Positions 48,935 through 57,940 of a stretch of DNA of 64,000 nt are shown here, piece after piece (the stretch's first letter is position 1; each line of letters starts with the position of its first letter). Below the pieces are notes generated by a model that saw only the letters and a program-made list of their open reading frames with translations, did no database searches and had not been told where the DNA came from. The position numbers were made by a program, and so were the translations under genes. This stretch comes from Phycisphaerales bacterium (GTDB taxonomy: Bacteria > Planctomycetota > Phycisphaerae > Phycisphaerales > UBA1924), in the NCBI GenBank assembly GCA_023382935.1, contig JAHDXL010000004.1:394375-458374 (forward strand), written 5' to 3'.

Positions 48935-49443
48935 CAGGAGAGACGCTGCTGTATGCCGGTGTGGGCCTGCTGGCCGTGGCTGTGTTGTTGATCGTCGTCG
49001 AGGCGTTTGTACCGTCGGGCGGCGTGATCGGGACGGTCGCAGCGATCGCGGCTGTGGCGGGGGTGGTGCTGCTGTTCCGGTACAGCACGGGCTGGGGCGT
49101 GGCGGGTTTGCTGAGCACGCTGGTGCTGGGTCCGCTGGTGTTCTTCTTTGCGGTGTCCATGCTGCCGTCGACGACAATCGGCAAACGCCTGATCGGGCAG
49201 CCCAGCGAAGAAGAGGTGCTGGCACGCCAGGAGCGGGAACTGAAACTGATCGAGGAATATCGTGCGCTGGTCGGGGCCGAGGGGGTGGCGTTGACGGACC
49301 TCAAGCCGGTGGGAACGGCCCGGATCGGGGACAAGCGATACGACGTGCTGGCCGAGGGGGGGCTGATCGACCTTGGCGCGAAGATCCGGGTGACGTCGGC
49401 CGAGCCGAACCTGATCAAGGTTCGCCCGGTGCGGGAGTCGTGA
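48931..49443 (+). CDS. Short NfeD protein
   Basis: A 170-residue protein with three to four helices (LLYAGVGLLAVAVLLIVVEA, GGVIGTVAAIAAVAGVVLLF, GLLSTLVLGPLVFFFAVSML). A C-terminal OB-fold follows (GAEGVALTDLKPVGTARIGD), repeating the end of the long NfeD before it. It lacks a protease domain. Lying between long NfeD and FloA, it probably assists flotillin assembly. Confidence 0.87.
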   Translation: MTGETLLYAGVGLLAVAVLLIVVEAFVPSGGVIGTVAAIAAVAGVVLLFRYSTGWGVAGLLSTLVLGPLVFFFAVSMLPSTTIGKRLIGQPSEEEVLARQERELKLIEEYRALVGAEGVALTDLKPVGTARIGDKRYDVLAEGGLIDLGAKIRVTSAEPNLIKVRPVRES

Positions 49444-49500
49444 GCGGGTTAGGATGAGGCGCGGGCCGGGGATTCCGGCGCCGCCTGGAGAGACAACCGA

Positions 49501-50511
49501 ATGCCGAGCAACAACACCATTCTCATCATCGTCGCGATCATCGGCGTTCTGATCGCGATCGTCGTATTCTTTTCACTCTTTCAGTTTCTGGGGCTGTGGT
49601 TCCAGGCGTTGCTGTCGGGGGCCAAGGTATCGCTGGTGGACATCATCGCGATGCGCTTCCGCAAGGTGGATATTCGTGCGGTGGTGCTCAGCCGAATCCG
49701 CGCGGTCAAAGCGGGCATCAATGCGACGACGAACCAGTTGGAGACGCATTACCTTGCCGGCGGACGGATCGTCAACGTGGTGAACGCACTGATCGCGGCG
49801 CAGAAGGCGCGGATTGACCTGGACTGGGACACGGCCGTGGCGATCGACCTGGCTGGTCGCGACATTTTCGACGCGGTGAACACCAGCGTGAATCCCAAGG
49901 TGATTGACTGCCCGAGCCGGGAAAGCGGGCGGACGACGATCGACGCGGTGGCCAAGGACGGGATCCAGTTGAAGGCGCGGGCGCGGGTGACAGTGCGGAC
50001 GAACCTGGCGCGACTGGTGGGCGGCGCCACCGAGGAGACGGTGATCGCGCGCGTGGGCGAAGGCATCGTGTCGGCGATTGGATCGGCTGACTCGCACAAG
50101 CAGGTGCTCGAGAACCCGGACAACATTTCCAAGGCCGTGATCCAACGCGGACTCGACGCGGGGACGGCCTTCGAGATTCTGTCGATCGACATTGCCGATG
50201 TGGACGTGGGGGAGAACATCGGCGCCAAGTTGCAGGCCGATCAGGCCGAAGCCGACAAGCGGCGATTCCAGGCTGAGGCAGAGAAGCGTCGAGCGATGGC
50301 GGTGGCGCAGGAGCAGGAGTTCACGGCCGAGGCGCAGAAGAACCGGGCGCTGGTGGTGCTGGCCGAGGCGGAGGTTCCCAAGGCGATGGCCGAGGCGTTC
50401 CGCAACGGGAACCTGGGCATCATGGACTACTACCGCATGAAGAACATCAATGCGGACACGTCGATGCGCAGCGCGATTGCCGGCGAAGGACCGGGCAAGC
50501 AGACAACGTGA
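49501..50511 (+). CDS. floA: Flotillin-like protein FloA
   Basis: A 336-residue protein with an N-terminal membrane helix ([20 protein letters not shown]) and FloA-type SPFH body ([77 protein letters not shown]). The Glu/Ala-rich coiled tail reads [20 protein letters not shown] and [20 protein letters not shown]. It scaffolds fluid or raft-like membrane zones. GGAGAG precedes ATG 49501. Confidence 0.94.
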   Translation: MPSNNTILIIVAIIGVLIAIVVFFSLFQFLGLWFQALLSGAKVSLVDIIAMRFRKVDIRAVVLSRIRAVKAGINATTNQLETHYLAGGRIVNVVNALIAAQKARIDLDWDTAVAIDLAGRDIFDAVNTSVNPKVIDCPSRESGRTTIDAVAKDGIQLKARARVTVRTNLARLVGGATEETVIARVGEGIVSAIGSADSHKQVLENPDNISKAVIQRGLDAGTAFEILSIDIADVDVGENIGAKLQADQAEADKRRFQAEAEKRRAMAVAQEQEFTAEAQKNRALVVLAEAEVPKAMAEAFRNGNLGIMDYYRMKNINADTSMRSAIAGEGPGKQTT

Positions 50512-50640
50512 CGGGTAGGCCGAGTCCGCCGATTTGAAAGTGTCAAGCGCCGGCTGCCCCGTGTTCACGATGGTTGGTCGCAGCGCGGTTTGTCTGCCCG
50601 CTTCCGGCAATGGCCGAGGACGGCCCTTGCCGGCACATGC

Positions 50641-51279
50641 TCAATCTTCACCGCGCAGGGCGCGCTCGAGCAGCATGTCGACGCGGCGCCGCCGGATGTC
50701 ATCGTTGTACCACATCGAAAGGTCGCGACGGATCTGCGCCGCGGCCTGGGCCTCGGAAACCGCGCGGGCGCGCTCGGCGAGCGGGTCGGTCGCCGGCCCG
50801 GGCAGAGCCGGAAGGGTCAGCGATGTTTCCATGCGCATCGGCAGAATGCTCGTTGACACGCGCCCGTCGATGGCCGTGCTCAGCGAGGAATTGATGCGGT
50901 TGGTTGCAGGCGAGAGAATCGAACGCTCGCCCACCGCCAGCCCGAGTTGCCGCAGCAAAGAGGGTGAAGGCTCACCGATGACGAACACGGTATTGGCTGG
51001 CACCGTCGGCACGGTTCCAAACTGGGTGTTGACGTAGTTGGACTGCGGGAAGACGGCCGTCACCGCGCCGGCACGGCGGGCGTAGAGCGTGCCATTGTCG
51101 GACTCGAGACTATACAGATCACTCCAGTCGTCGGCGATGCGCAGATCAAGGGGCATCAAGCGCAGACTCTCCGACAGGATGCCCATGTCCTCGGTACCCG
51201 GGTCGGCCCGGTGGCGGAAGTTCCAGCCCGATTCGGGCTGGGCCAGCATCAGGGCAAGGATGAGCGTCGGCGCGAGCAT
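50641..51279 (-). CDS. Exported protein of unknown function
   Basis: A 212-residue protein with a short hydrophobic N-terminus (MLAPTLILALMLAQ) that may be a signal peptide. The rest is mixed (MGILSESLRLMPLDLRIADD, WSDLYSLESDNGTLYARRAG, RSILSPATNRINSSLSTAID) and ends in an Arg-rich helix (WYNDDIRRRRVDMLLERALR). No family is recognised. It lies 33 nt after the TonB-like gene, likely in one operon, so a role in envelope energy coupling is possible but unproven. Confidence 0.6.
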   Translation of the reverse strand: MLAPTLILALMLAQPESGWNFRHRADPGTEDMGILSESLRLMPLDLRIADDWSDLYSLESDNGTLYARRAGAVTAVFPQSNYVNTQFGTVPTVPANTVFVIGEPSPSLLRQLGLAVGERSILSPATNRINSSLSTAIDGRVSTSILPMRMETSLTLPALPGPATDPLAERARAVSEAQAAAQIRRDLSMWYNDDIRRRRVDMLLERALRGED

Positions 51280-51312
51280 GGAGGTGATATCGGTCCGGGC
51301 CGAGGGGCAGGC

Positions 51313-52281
51313 TCAGCCGCGGAGCAGCAGTCTCACGGAATACGTCAACATCTGGTCCTCGCCCAGTTCGTCGATGGCCTTGCCCCTGGCCTTCCACCGG
51401 TAGATCGCGTCAAGGATGGCGCCGTCGACGTAGGGGTTTCCCGTGTTGAGGGTGCGCGTCGCGTTGCGGGCAAAACGGGCGTGCCGCACGCGCCCGTCGG
51501 GCCCGAAGTCAATGACCACCAGCGGGTTGTCCGGATTGGCGAGCATCCGCACCGTGGTGCCGAAGTTGGGACGCACGGTGGTGATTTCGATACCTTCGCC
51601 GGCGATGGGCTTGCCCGGCTTGTACTCGAGCGGCCTCTTGAGGGCCGCGGCGTCCGACTCACGCGGGTCTTGCAGGCCCGGACGTCCGCTGGCACTTTCA
51701 CTTGGCGTGGGTGGAGTCGCTGGCTGAGTCTGTTCGGGCCTGGTAGGTGTGACCGGTTCCGTGGGTGCCGACGGAGTCTGTGTCGGCTCTAGGGCCCGAT
51801 CGCTGGTCGGAGCAGGGGGAGCGATGGCGACCGGCGCCAGCACTTCCAGCGGCACGCCCGGAGCGGGCGGAGGAGTTGGCTGCGTCTGCGTGGCGCGTGG
51901 CGAAGGCTGGGCGGCGGGTGTCGGAGGCGAAACCTCGGCGGGTGGAGCCTGGGGCGCGGGCTCGGCCGATGCCAGCGGCGAGAGACCTGGTGCGGGCGTC
52001 AGCATCGCCTGCTCCACCTGGCTCAACGGGGCCTGATGTTCAGTCGGTGACTCGAAGCCGACCCAGGTGACGGTCACGGCGTTGGAGCGCTCGATGCCCA
52101 GACGCGGCACATTGGGCTTGACTGACACCAGCGGCTCGACCTGCGCTCCGCTCGGCGCGGGCGAGGCAGTCTGGTTCCAGGGCGCCACGATGACCAATCC
52201 GCCCGCCAGATGCAGGAGCACGCTGACAACGGCGGCTGCCCAGAGGGAGCGCGGACCAGATTCGACCCGGTTTGCGGGCAT
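51313..52281 (-). CDS. TonB-like protein with long Pro-rich linker
   Basis: A 322-residue protein: one N-terminal helix (SLWAAAVVSVLLHLAGGLVI), a Pro/Ala/Thr/Gln-rich region of about 150 residues, and a C-terminal domain (LVVIDFGPDGRVRHARFARN, PYVDGAILDAIYRWKARGKA). The domain follows the TonB_C pattern of strand, helix and YxxWxAxG. It may span the periplasm and transmit energy from an ExbB/ExbD motor. ExbD lies 4 kb away on the other strand. ATG 52281 has TACCCT 5 nt upstream. Confidence 0.75.
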   Translation of the reverse strand: MPANRVESGPRSLWAAAVVSVLLHLAGGLVIVAPWNQTASPAPSGAQVEPLVSVKPNVPRLGIERSNAVTVTWVGFESPTEHQAPLSQVEQAMLTPAPGLSPLASAEPAPQAPPAEVSPPTPAAQPSPRATQTQPTPPPAPGVPLEVLAPVAIAPPAPTSDRALEPTQTPSAPTEPVTPTRPEQTQPATPPTPSESASGRPGLQDPRESDAAALKRPLEYKPGKPIAGEGIEITTVRPNFGTTVRMLANPDNPLVVIDFGPDGRVRHARFARNATRTLNTGNPYVDGAILDAIYRWKARGKAIDELGEDQMLTYSVRLLLRG

Positions 52282-52286
52282 GGAAA

Positions 52287-52292
52287 AGGGTA
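52287..52292 (-). promoter_or_regulatory. Putative -10 box, leaderless TonB-like gene
   Basis: TACCCT on the minus strand ends 5 nt before ATG 52281. Confidence 0.4.
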
Positions 52293-52387
52293 GGTGGGTC
52301 AATGCTGCCCCGGGAAGACCGTCTCGCCGCGCCTTTCTGGAGAGTTCGGCGGTCCGAGCCGATGGGCGCCTCCCCTGATTGGTTCAT

Positions 52388-53746
52388 TCAGGCGGGGAAG
52401 TTCATCGGGGGTGACAGGCGTTCGAGCGTGCGGGCCACCCGCAGGAGGGTGGGCTCGTCGAACGGACGGGCGACCAGTTGGACGCCGATGGGCAAGGGTT
52501 TGTTTCCTTCGGTCATGCCGGCGGGCATGGCGATGGCGGGCAGGCCCGCTAGGCTGACGCCGACGGTGTAGACATCTTCGAGATACAGGGCCAGCGGATC
52601 CTTGTCCTTCTCCCCGATGCGGAAGGCCGGTCCAGGGGTGACAGGCATCAGCAGCGCGTGGAGCGCGTGGGTGTCGAAGGCGCGGTCGAAGTCATTGCGG
52701 ATGAGGCGTCGGGCCTTGAGGGCGCGCAGGTAGTAGGCGTCGTAGTAGCCTGAACTGAGCACGTGCGTGCCGAGCATGATGCGACGTCGGACCTCGGGCC
52801 CGAAGCCCTCGGTTCGGCTGGCGCGGTAGAGGTCATCGAGCGAGGCATCGTTCGGTATCGCGGCGCGGCGGCCGTACCGCACGCCGTCGAAGCGGGCCAG
52901 GTTGGAACTGGCCTCGGCCGGTGCGACGATGTAGTACGTCGCAATGGCGATGTCGGGATCGAGCAGGTCGACGTCAACGATGGTTGCACCTGCATCGGCC
53001 AGCCGGGCGGCGCTTGCTTCGATCGCCTGGTTCACTGCCGGATGATTGGCGCCGGAGAGCATCGAGCGGACGAGGCCGATGCGCAGGTTCTCGACGGGAC
53101 TTTCCAGCGAGGTGAGCAGATCGGGCACGGGGCGTTTCGAGCAGGTTGAGTCATGCTCATCCGGCCCGGCGATGACCTGCAGTACGCGGGCTGCTTCGGT
53201 GACGGTGCGTGAGATCGGGCCGATGACGTCCAGGCTGCTGGCGTAGGCGATCAGTCCGTAGCGGCTGACGCGCCCATAGGTGGGCTTGAGCCCGACGAGC
53301 CCGCACAGGGCGGCTGGCTGGCGGATGGAGCCGCCGGTGTCTGAGCCGAGGGCGACGGGGACGATGCCGGCGGCCACGGCCGAGGCCGATCCGCCGCTGC
53401 TTCCACCTGGCACGCGATCGAGATCCCACGGATTGCGCGTCGGCCCATGAGGCGAGTGCTCGGTGGATGAGCCCATGCCGAACTCGTCGAGGTTGGTCTT
53501 GCCGATGACCACGGCGCCGGCGTCGAGCAGGCGGGCGACCGCGGTGGCGTCAAAAGGAGAGCGGTAACCCTCGAGGATGCGACTGCCGGCGGTGCTCAGT
53601 CCCCGGCGCGTGCAGATGTTCTCCTTGATGGCCACGGGCATGCCGGAAAGTGGGCCTGGTCGCGGTGCGCCGGGGGAGTCGAATATCTGCGTGAAGGCGT
53701 TGAGGCGCCCGTTGAGCGCGCCAGCGCGGTCTATGGCGGCGTTCAC
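52388..53746 (-). CDS. gatA: Glutamyl-tRNA(Gln)/aspartyl-tRNA(Asn) amidotransferase subunit A
   Basis: A 452-residue amidase-signature enzyme that releases ammonia from glutamine to amidate mischarged tRNA. The Ser-cisSer-Lys triad is visible: Lys in [12 protein letters not shown], cis-Ser in [16 protein letters not shown], and nucleophile Ser in [16 protein letters not shown]. It is about 25-30 residues shorter than usual at the N-terminus. The GTG start overlaps the DUF2314 gene by 4 nt. GatC lies one gene upstream; GatB is not in the window. Confidence 0.93.
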   Translation of the reverse strand: MNAAIDRAGALNGRLNAFTQIFDSPGAPRPGPLSGMPVAIKENICTRRGLSTAGSRILEGYRSPFDATAVARLLDAGAVVIGKTNLDEFGMGSSTEHSPHGPTRNPWDLDRVPGGSSGGSASAVAAGIVPVALGSDTGGSIRQPAALCGLVGLKPTYGRVSRYGLIAYASSLDVIGPISRTVTEAARVLQVIAGPDEHDSTCSKRPVPDLLTSLESPVENLRIGLVRSMLSGANHPAVNQAIEASAARLADAGATIVDVDLLDPDIAIATYYIVAPAEASSNLARFDGVRYGRRAAIPNDASLDDLYRASRTEGFGPEVRRRIMLGTHVLSSGYYDAYYLRALKARRLIRNDFDRAFDTHALHALLMPVTPGPAFRIGEKDKDPLALYLEDVYTVGVSLAGLPAIAMPAGMTEGNKPLPIGVQLVARPFDEPTLLRVARTLERLSPPMNFPA

Positions 53747-54657
53747 GGCTGTTCCTCCGAAAGCAGCGCGTGCAGCGAAAACCCGCCGACCATCGACCCC
53801 TCGCGCATGTACAGCCAGTCCTCCAGTTCGTCGCGCCGTCGTTCAACATCCTGCCCTTCGGCGATGTTGGTGACCACGGTCGGCTGGTTGCCCAGCCTGC
53901 CGCGGATCATGTCGCCATCGATGGACGAAACCTCGATCCACATGTGCTCGATCTTGTCCGCGTCGGTGAAGGGGAACTTGACGGAGAAGTTCTGCCCATC
54001 ATGCCGGTTGAAGGCGTCGGTGAACTCGCTCCAGCGGGAGAGGGCCTTGCGGCGGGCCTCTTCGAGCGCGGGGTCGTTGCGCTGCATGGGCACGGTGTGA
54101 TCGAGTGAAGTGATGTGGAAGTGCTGGAGCCACACGCCGCGGCGCATGTCTTCCACCAGGGCCGGCGAGGGCAGCGAAGCCATTCCCAGCGCGGGCACGA
54201 ACAACAGACACGCGTGATCGTCCATCAGTTCGGCGGCGATTTGTCCGATCACCGAGTAGGCGTCGTCACTCGCGCCGGCGACGAAATCAACGGCCAGCCA
54301 GGCCCGGTGACGCGCAAACGCCTCTACAAAGTCCGGGCGATCGCCCTCATACGCCTGTTCGGCCGGATCCGTGTAGGGGAAGGGCGCGACGAGGATGCCA
54401 AAGACGGCGCGATTGACGGCCACGGGCAGCGTGCGGCAGGGACCAGCGCCGGGTGCATAGGCAGGCGCGGGCATGTGTCCACCTGGAAGGATCTCCGGTG
54501 CACTGACCGGCAGGGCGCGCTTCACTGCGGCCACGATGGCGTCGTCGGACAGGTCTGGAGGTGATTCTGCGAGGATGACCAGGGACACAAGCGACTGATC
54601 GGCGCGTCGCTTGCCGCCGAAGAGCCGGGCGATGAGTCCGAGCAGGCGGGCCAGCAT
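53743..54657 (-). CDS. DUF2314-domain protein between gatC and gatA
   Basis: A 304-residue protein. The start MLARLLGLIARLFGGKRRAD is amphipathic. The middle (LPVAVNRAVFGILVAPFPYT, AYSVIGQIAAELMDDHACLL) resembles DUF4026/DUF4261-type folds. The C-terminal part (NFSVKFPFTDADKIEHMWIE, DMIRGRLGNQPTVVTNIAEG, QDVERRRDELEDWLYM) fits DUF2314. Its ATG directly follows the gatC stop and its own stop overlaps gatA. It is therefore wedged in an operon for tRNA amidation, but nothing links it to that reaction. Confidence 0.75.
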   Translation of the reverse strand: MLARLLGLIARLFGGKRRADQSLVSLVILAESPPDLSDDAIVAAVKRALPVSAPEILPGGHMPAPAYAPGAGPCRTLPVAVNRAVFGILVAPFPYTDPAEQAYEGDRPDFVEAFARHRAWLAVDFVAGASDDAYSVIGQIAAELMDDHACLLFVPALGMASLPSPALVEDMRRGVWLQHFHITSLDHTVPMQRNDPALEEARRKALSRWSEFTDAFNRHDGQNFSVKFPFTDADKIEHMWIEVSSIDGDMIRGRLGNQPTVVTNIAEGQDVERRRDELEDWLYMREGSMVGGFSLHALLSEEQP

Positions 54658-54969
54658 CTACGCGCCGCCTCCCTCGCCCAGCACCTTGGGCACGCGAACG
54701 AAACAGTCGAAAATCTGCGGCGACAGGTCGAGCAGCGTCTGCCGATCGAGTTGAGGCCCCGGCCGATCTTCGCCCAGCACATTGGTCTCGTCGCCCACAT
54801 GGGGCATTTCGAGCACACCATCGAGGTTCAGCGCGTCGAGCCGGGCGACGTATCCGAGCACAGCCGCCAGGCGCGCGGCCAGATCGTCAAGTTCGTGGTC
54901 CGGGGCGTCGAGCCGACATAACCGAGCCAGCCGTTGCACCTGTTCGCGTTCCAGAGCCCCGTGGTCCAT
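54658..54969 (-). CDS. gatC: Aspartyl/glutamyl-tRNA amidotransferase subunit C
   Basis: A 103-residue protein of normal GatC length. The family pattern is clear: VQRLARLCRLDAPDHELDDL, LAAVLGYVARLDALNLDGVL and late RPGPQLDRQTLLDLSPQ with FVRVPKVLGEG. It stabilises the GatA-GatB complex. It is the first gene of the gatC-DUF2314-gatA operon. Confidence 0.9.
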   Translation of the reverse strand: MDHGALEREQVQRLARLCRLDAPDHELDDLAARLAAVLGYVARLDALNLDGVLEMPHVGDETNVLGEDRPGPQLDRQTLLDLSPQIFDCFVRVPKVLGEGGGA

Positions 54970-54975
54970 GCGGGC

Positions 54976-54981
54976 AGTGTA
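54976..54981 (-). promoter_or_regulatory. Putative -10 box, leaderless gatC
   Basis: TACACT on the minus strand lies 6 nt before ATG 54969; no ribosome site is present in the 21-nt gap to ispD. Confidence 0.4.
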
Positions 54982-54990
54982 GGAAGGCCT

Positions 54991-55791
54991 TCAGAAGCGC
55001 TTGTGGGTGGGGCGCGACTCCGGCGGCTTGAGCCCGAGGATGGCGCGCACCAGGCGCACGTCGGAGGGGCGCGTGATCTTGATGTTGCGCCGATCGCCTT
55101 CGACGACGATCACGGTCTCTCCGAGGCGTTCGACCAGGGCCGCGTCGTCGGTGCTGTCGAGGTCGGACTGGGTGTAGGCGCGCCGGATCAGGTCGAGTGT
55201 AAAGATCTGCGGCGTCTGCACGAGCACGAGGTCAGCGCGTGGAAGCGTCTGCTCGACCGGACGCAGCGCCGGGCCGGACTTGCTCGCACCGAGGATGGCG
55301 GCGATCGGGTCATGCTGCCCCGAGGTGTCAATGGGCGCGCCCACCCGCTTGAGAGTCTCGTCCACCGGAACGGCCGGGATGACGGCCGGGTGGTGGGCGG
55401 CTGCGTCGAAAACTCGGTCGATCAGATCGGGAGGGGCGGCCGGACGGGCGGCATCGTGGACCGCGACGTGCGTGTGGTCGGGCCCGACATGGGCGAGGGC
55501 GGCCTGGACGGTTTGGTAGCGATGAGTCTGACCCCCCCGACAGAGGGTGACACCGAAGAGAGAGAGTTTGTCCCCATGCCGGAGTTGGAACTCCTGGAAA
55601 CGCGCGTCGTCGTGAGGTCCGGCGACGATGATAGTGCCGACGTCGTCGCGGGTGTTGAACAATTCAACAGTGCGTTGGAGGACTGGCTTTCCCCCGAGGT
55701 CTTCATCGAGTTTGGAGCGATGGGAGTCGAGGGGATCTGAGTTGAAACGGGTGGAGGAACCGGCGGCGGGAATGATGACAGCGACGCGCAT
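54991..55791 (-). CDS. ispD: 2-C-methyl-D-erythritol 4-phosphate cytidylyltransferase
   Basis: A 266-residue nucleotidyltransferase of the MEP isoprenoid pathway that makes CDP-methylerythritol from CTP and MEP. The nucleotide loop is MRVAVIIPAAGSSTRF, followed by a KPVLQRTVELF block, VAVHDAARPAAPPDLIDRVF, VPVDETLKRV, and late VQTPQIFTLDLIRRAYTQSD and TDDAALVERLG. It is about 30 residues longer than usual through small insertions. ATG 55791 is chosen because the Rossmann-like start follows directly and TAGGAT lies 7 nt upstream. Confidence 0.92.
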   Translation of the reverse strand: MRVAVIIPAAGSSTRFNSDPLDSHRSKLDEDLGGKPVLQRTVELFNTRDDVGTIIVAGPHDDARFQEFQLRHGDKLSLFGVTLCRGGQTHRYQTVQAALAHVGPDHTHVAVHDAARPAAPPDLIDRVFDAAAHHPAVIPAVPVDETLKRVGAPIDTSGQHDPIAAILGASKSGPALRPVEQTLPRADLVLVQTPQIFTLDLIRRAYTQSDLDSTDDAALVERLGETVIVVEGDRRNIKITRPSDVRLVRAILGLKPPESRPTHKRF

Positions 55792-55798
55792 GGGAGTG

Positions 55799-55804
55799 AT
55801 CCTA
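55799..55804 (-). promoter_or_regulatory. Putative -10 box, leaderless ispD
   Basis: TAGGAT on the minus strand lies 7 nt before ATG 55791. Confidence 0.35.
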
Positions 55805-56013
55805 AGCGCTTGTCTCGGTGGAGAATGGAACAGGCGGAGCGGCAAAAATCGCGCGCGGGGCCGCGTGCTTCCCGCCGGTTCAGGCCGAGGGAGCGGCTAG
55901 AATGAATCCCCGCTCCGTTCTCTGGGGGTTTGACATTGCGGACTGTCTGCCGTCCCTTTCCCAGAGCGACCCTTCCTGCGGGCTCGCCGGTCAACGACTA
56001 TGGAGTGCAAGTG

Positions 56014-57642
56014 ATGAGAGCGAAATGGATCGTCTTCGGTGCGGCCATGCTGGCTGCGTCCTTCTTCGCCGGGTGCCAGTCACAGGACGGACGGGCCACC
56101 GGAAACGACGTCGACCGCGTCGCCGTCGATGTGCAGGCTCGCCAACCCGATCCGTGGTGGGATCCGACCCGTCCGGATCGCCGGGCCCGCGAAGTGCGTG
56201 AGCCTGCGCCGGCCGAGCCGGCGCCGACGCCGGTGGCCTCCGACGGGCGTGGCAGTGTTTCGGCCGCCTATCCGACCGGCGACCCGCGCACCAGCGCGAT
56301 TCTGATCGAGAAGTTCTTCCCGCTGACGGTCAACGCGGGCGCGCCGTTTGAATACGAGATCCGCGTGACCAACCTCACCAGCCTGAGTCTGGACAACGTG
56401 CAGGTCTGGGACAACGTGCCCAACAACTTCCGGCTCGAATCCTCCGAACCCAAGGTGGACAGCGCCTCGGGCAACAACCTGATGTGGCTGCTCGGGAGCA
56501 TGGGCCCGCGCGAGATCAAGACGATCAAGGTGCGCGGCTCGGCCCCGGCCGAAGGCTCGGTCACCGCGTGCGCCAAGGTGGCGTATGACACCAGTCTGTG
56601 CCACGAGATCTCCGTGGTGCAGCCGGCCTTGGCGTTGTCCGTGGACGTGACGCCCGAGGTGACGATCTGCCAGCCGATCACGATCAAGTACACGGTGTGC
56701 AACAAGGGCACGGGCCCGGCCACCAAGGTGGTGGTGAGCAAGACGCTGCCCGAGGGGCTGACCGTCAACGGGTCGCGCGAGGTGCGATTCACAGTGGATC
56801 GTCTGGCTGCGGGCGAGTGCCGCGACTTCACGGTGCAGGCGCAGGCCGGCAAGACCGGGAAGTTCTCGGTGGATGGTGCCGCGACTGCCGAGCCGGGCCT
56901 GACGAGCCAGGCCAGCGCTCGCGAGACGGTGGTGCGCCAGCCGGTGCTGACGATCGCGATGGAGTGCCCGGGCCGCGTGATGGCTGGGCAGAGCGTGCCC
57001 GAGGTGCCGATCACGCTGACGGTCGAGAACACGGGTGACACGGTCTCGGCCAACACGGTCATCGAGGCGCCGGTGCCGGCCGGGACGAACTTCATCCGCG
57101 CCAGTGATAATGGAGTCAACGCGGGCGGCACGGTCCGGTGGCAGATTGGTTCGCTTGCGGCTGGCGCCAAGCGGACGGTGAGTTTCTCGGTGCAGCCGGG
57201 CGATCGCGGCGTGGTGAACGCGACCGGTCGCGTGGTGGGCGAGTGCGCCAACGCGGCCACGGCCCAGTGCAGCACGCAGGTGCTGGGCATCCCGGCCGTG
57301 CTGCTGGAAGTGATCGACGTGGAAGACCCGGTCCGCGTGGGCACCACGGTGGTCTACCGCATCACGGTGACCAACCAGGGCAGCGCGCGTGACACCAACA
57401 TCCGCGTCAAGGCCACTCTGGAAGATGAAGGCCAGTACGTGAGCGCCAGCGGGCAGCACACGGTCAGCGGCCAGACGATCACCTTCGCACCGGTTCCTGT
57501 GCTCAATGCCAAGGAGCAGGTGACCTTCGAGGTGGTGGTGCGGGCCGTCAAGGCCGGCGACGTCCGCTTCGCGGTGGAACTGAACACCGACGAACTGGGC
57601 CGCCCGGTGCAGGAGACCGAGGCGACCAACTTCTACGAGTAA
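56014..57642 (+). CDS. DUF11-repeat lipoprotein (OmcB-like)
   Basis: A 542-residue exported lipoprotein. The signal ends AASFFAGC (Cys about residue 19). After a polar linker with Pro/Ala, several DUF11/CARDB-like beta domains follow: EYEIRVTNLTSLSLDNVQVW, PITIKYTVCNKGTGPATKVV, ITLTVENTGDTVSANTVIEA and VVYRITVTNQGSARDTNIRV. Cys residues recur in most repeats. Similar proteins are surface or cell-wall proteins, as in chlamydial OmcB. TAGAAT near 55897 could be its -10 box, leaving a leader of about 105 nt. A strong terminator follows. Confidence 0.85.
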   Translation: MRAKWIVFGAAMLAASFFAGCQSQDGRATGNDVDRVAVDVQARQPDPWWDPTRPDRRAREVREPAPAEPAPTPVASDGRGSVSAAYPTGDPRTSAILIEKFFPLTVNAGAPFEYEIRVTNLTSLSLDNVQVWDNVPNNFRLESSEPKVDSASGNNLMWLLGSMGPREIKTIKVRGSAPAEGSVTACAKVAYDTSLCHEISVVQPALALSVDVTPEVTICQPITIKYTVCNKGTGPATKVVVSKTLPEGLTVNGSREVRFTVDRLAAGECRDFTVQAQAGKTGKFSVDGAATAEPGLTSQASARETVVRQPVLTIAMECPGRVMAGQSVPEVPITLTVENTGDTVSANTVIEAPVPAGTNFIRASDNGVNAGGTVRWQIGSLAAGAKRTVSFSVQPGDRGVVNATGRVVGECANAATAQCSTQVLGIPAVLLEVIDVEDPVRVGTTVVYRITVTNQGSARDTNIRVKATLEDEGQYVSASGQHTVSGQTITFAPVPVLNAKEQVTFEVVVRAVKAGDVRFAVELNTDELGRPVQETEATNFYE

Positions 57643-57667
57643 GTCGCATTGAGTGAGTGACAATCAG

Positions 57668-57702
57668 GGCCCGTCCCCGATGGGGACGGGCCTTTTCTTT
57701 TC
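57668..57702 (+). terminator. Rho-independent terminator of the DUF11 gene
   Basis: GGCCCGTCCCC (57668-57678) pairs perfectly with GGGGACGGGCC (57682-57692) around GAT and is followed by ttttcttttc. Confidence 0.92.
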
Positions 57703-57866
57703 GCACGCCGTCCATTCTGTGCGCCGGGGGCTGTCTTGTCGCGTGGCCACTTGCGGTCATTGACCGCTGAAAACGTGCAACGAGGACGGCGTCGGCAGTT
57801 ACCACATTGCAATGGCATCCAGAACTCTCCCCCAAGATGCAGATTGACAGACTGTGGGGGGGCATG

Positions 57867-57898
57867 CCCCGCGACGGGGTCCGGTGGACCGCGCGGGG
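57867..57898 (+). promoter_or_regulatory. Strong hairpin in the leader of the Cys-rich gene
   Basis: CCCCGCG (57867-57873) pairs with CGCGGGG (57892-57898), and inside it GGTCC (57878-57882) pairs with GGACC (57886-57890). It lies some 30 nt before the AAAGGAGAA ribosome site of the 57941 gene and has no T-tract. It could stabilise the message or act in attenuation. The rest of 57703-57866 holds only a small GCGGTC-ATT-GACCGC palindrome at 57746-57760. Confidence 0.5.
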
Positions 57899-57940
57899 TG
57901 GTTTGGTCGAGCGGCAGGCGTCTTGAAAGGAGAATTAGTC

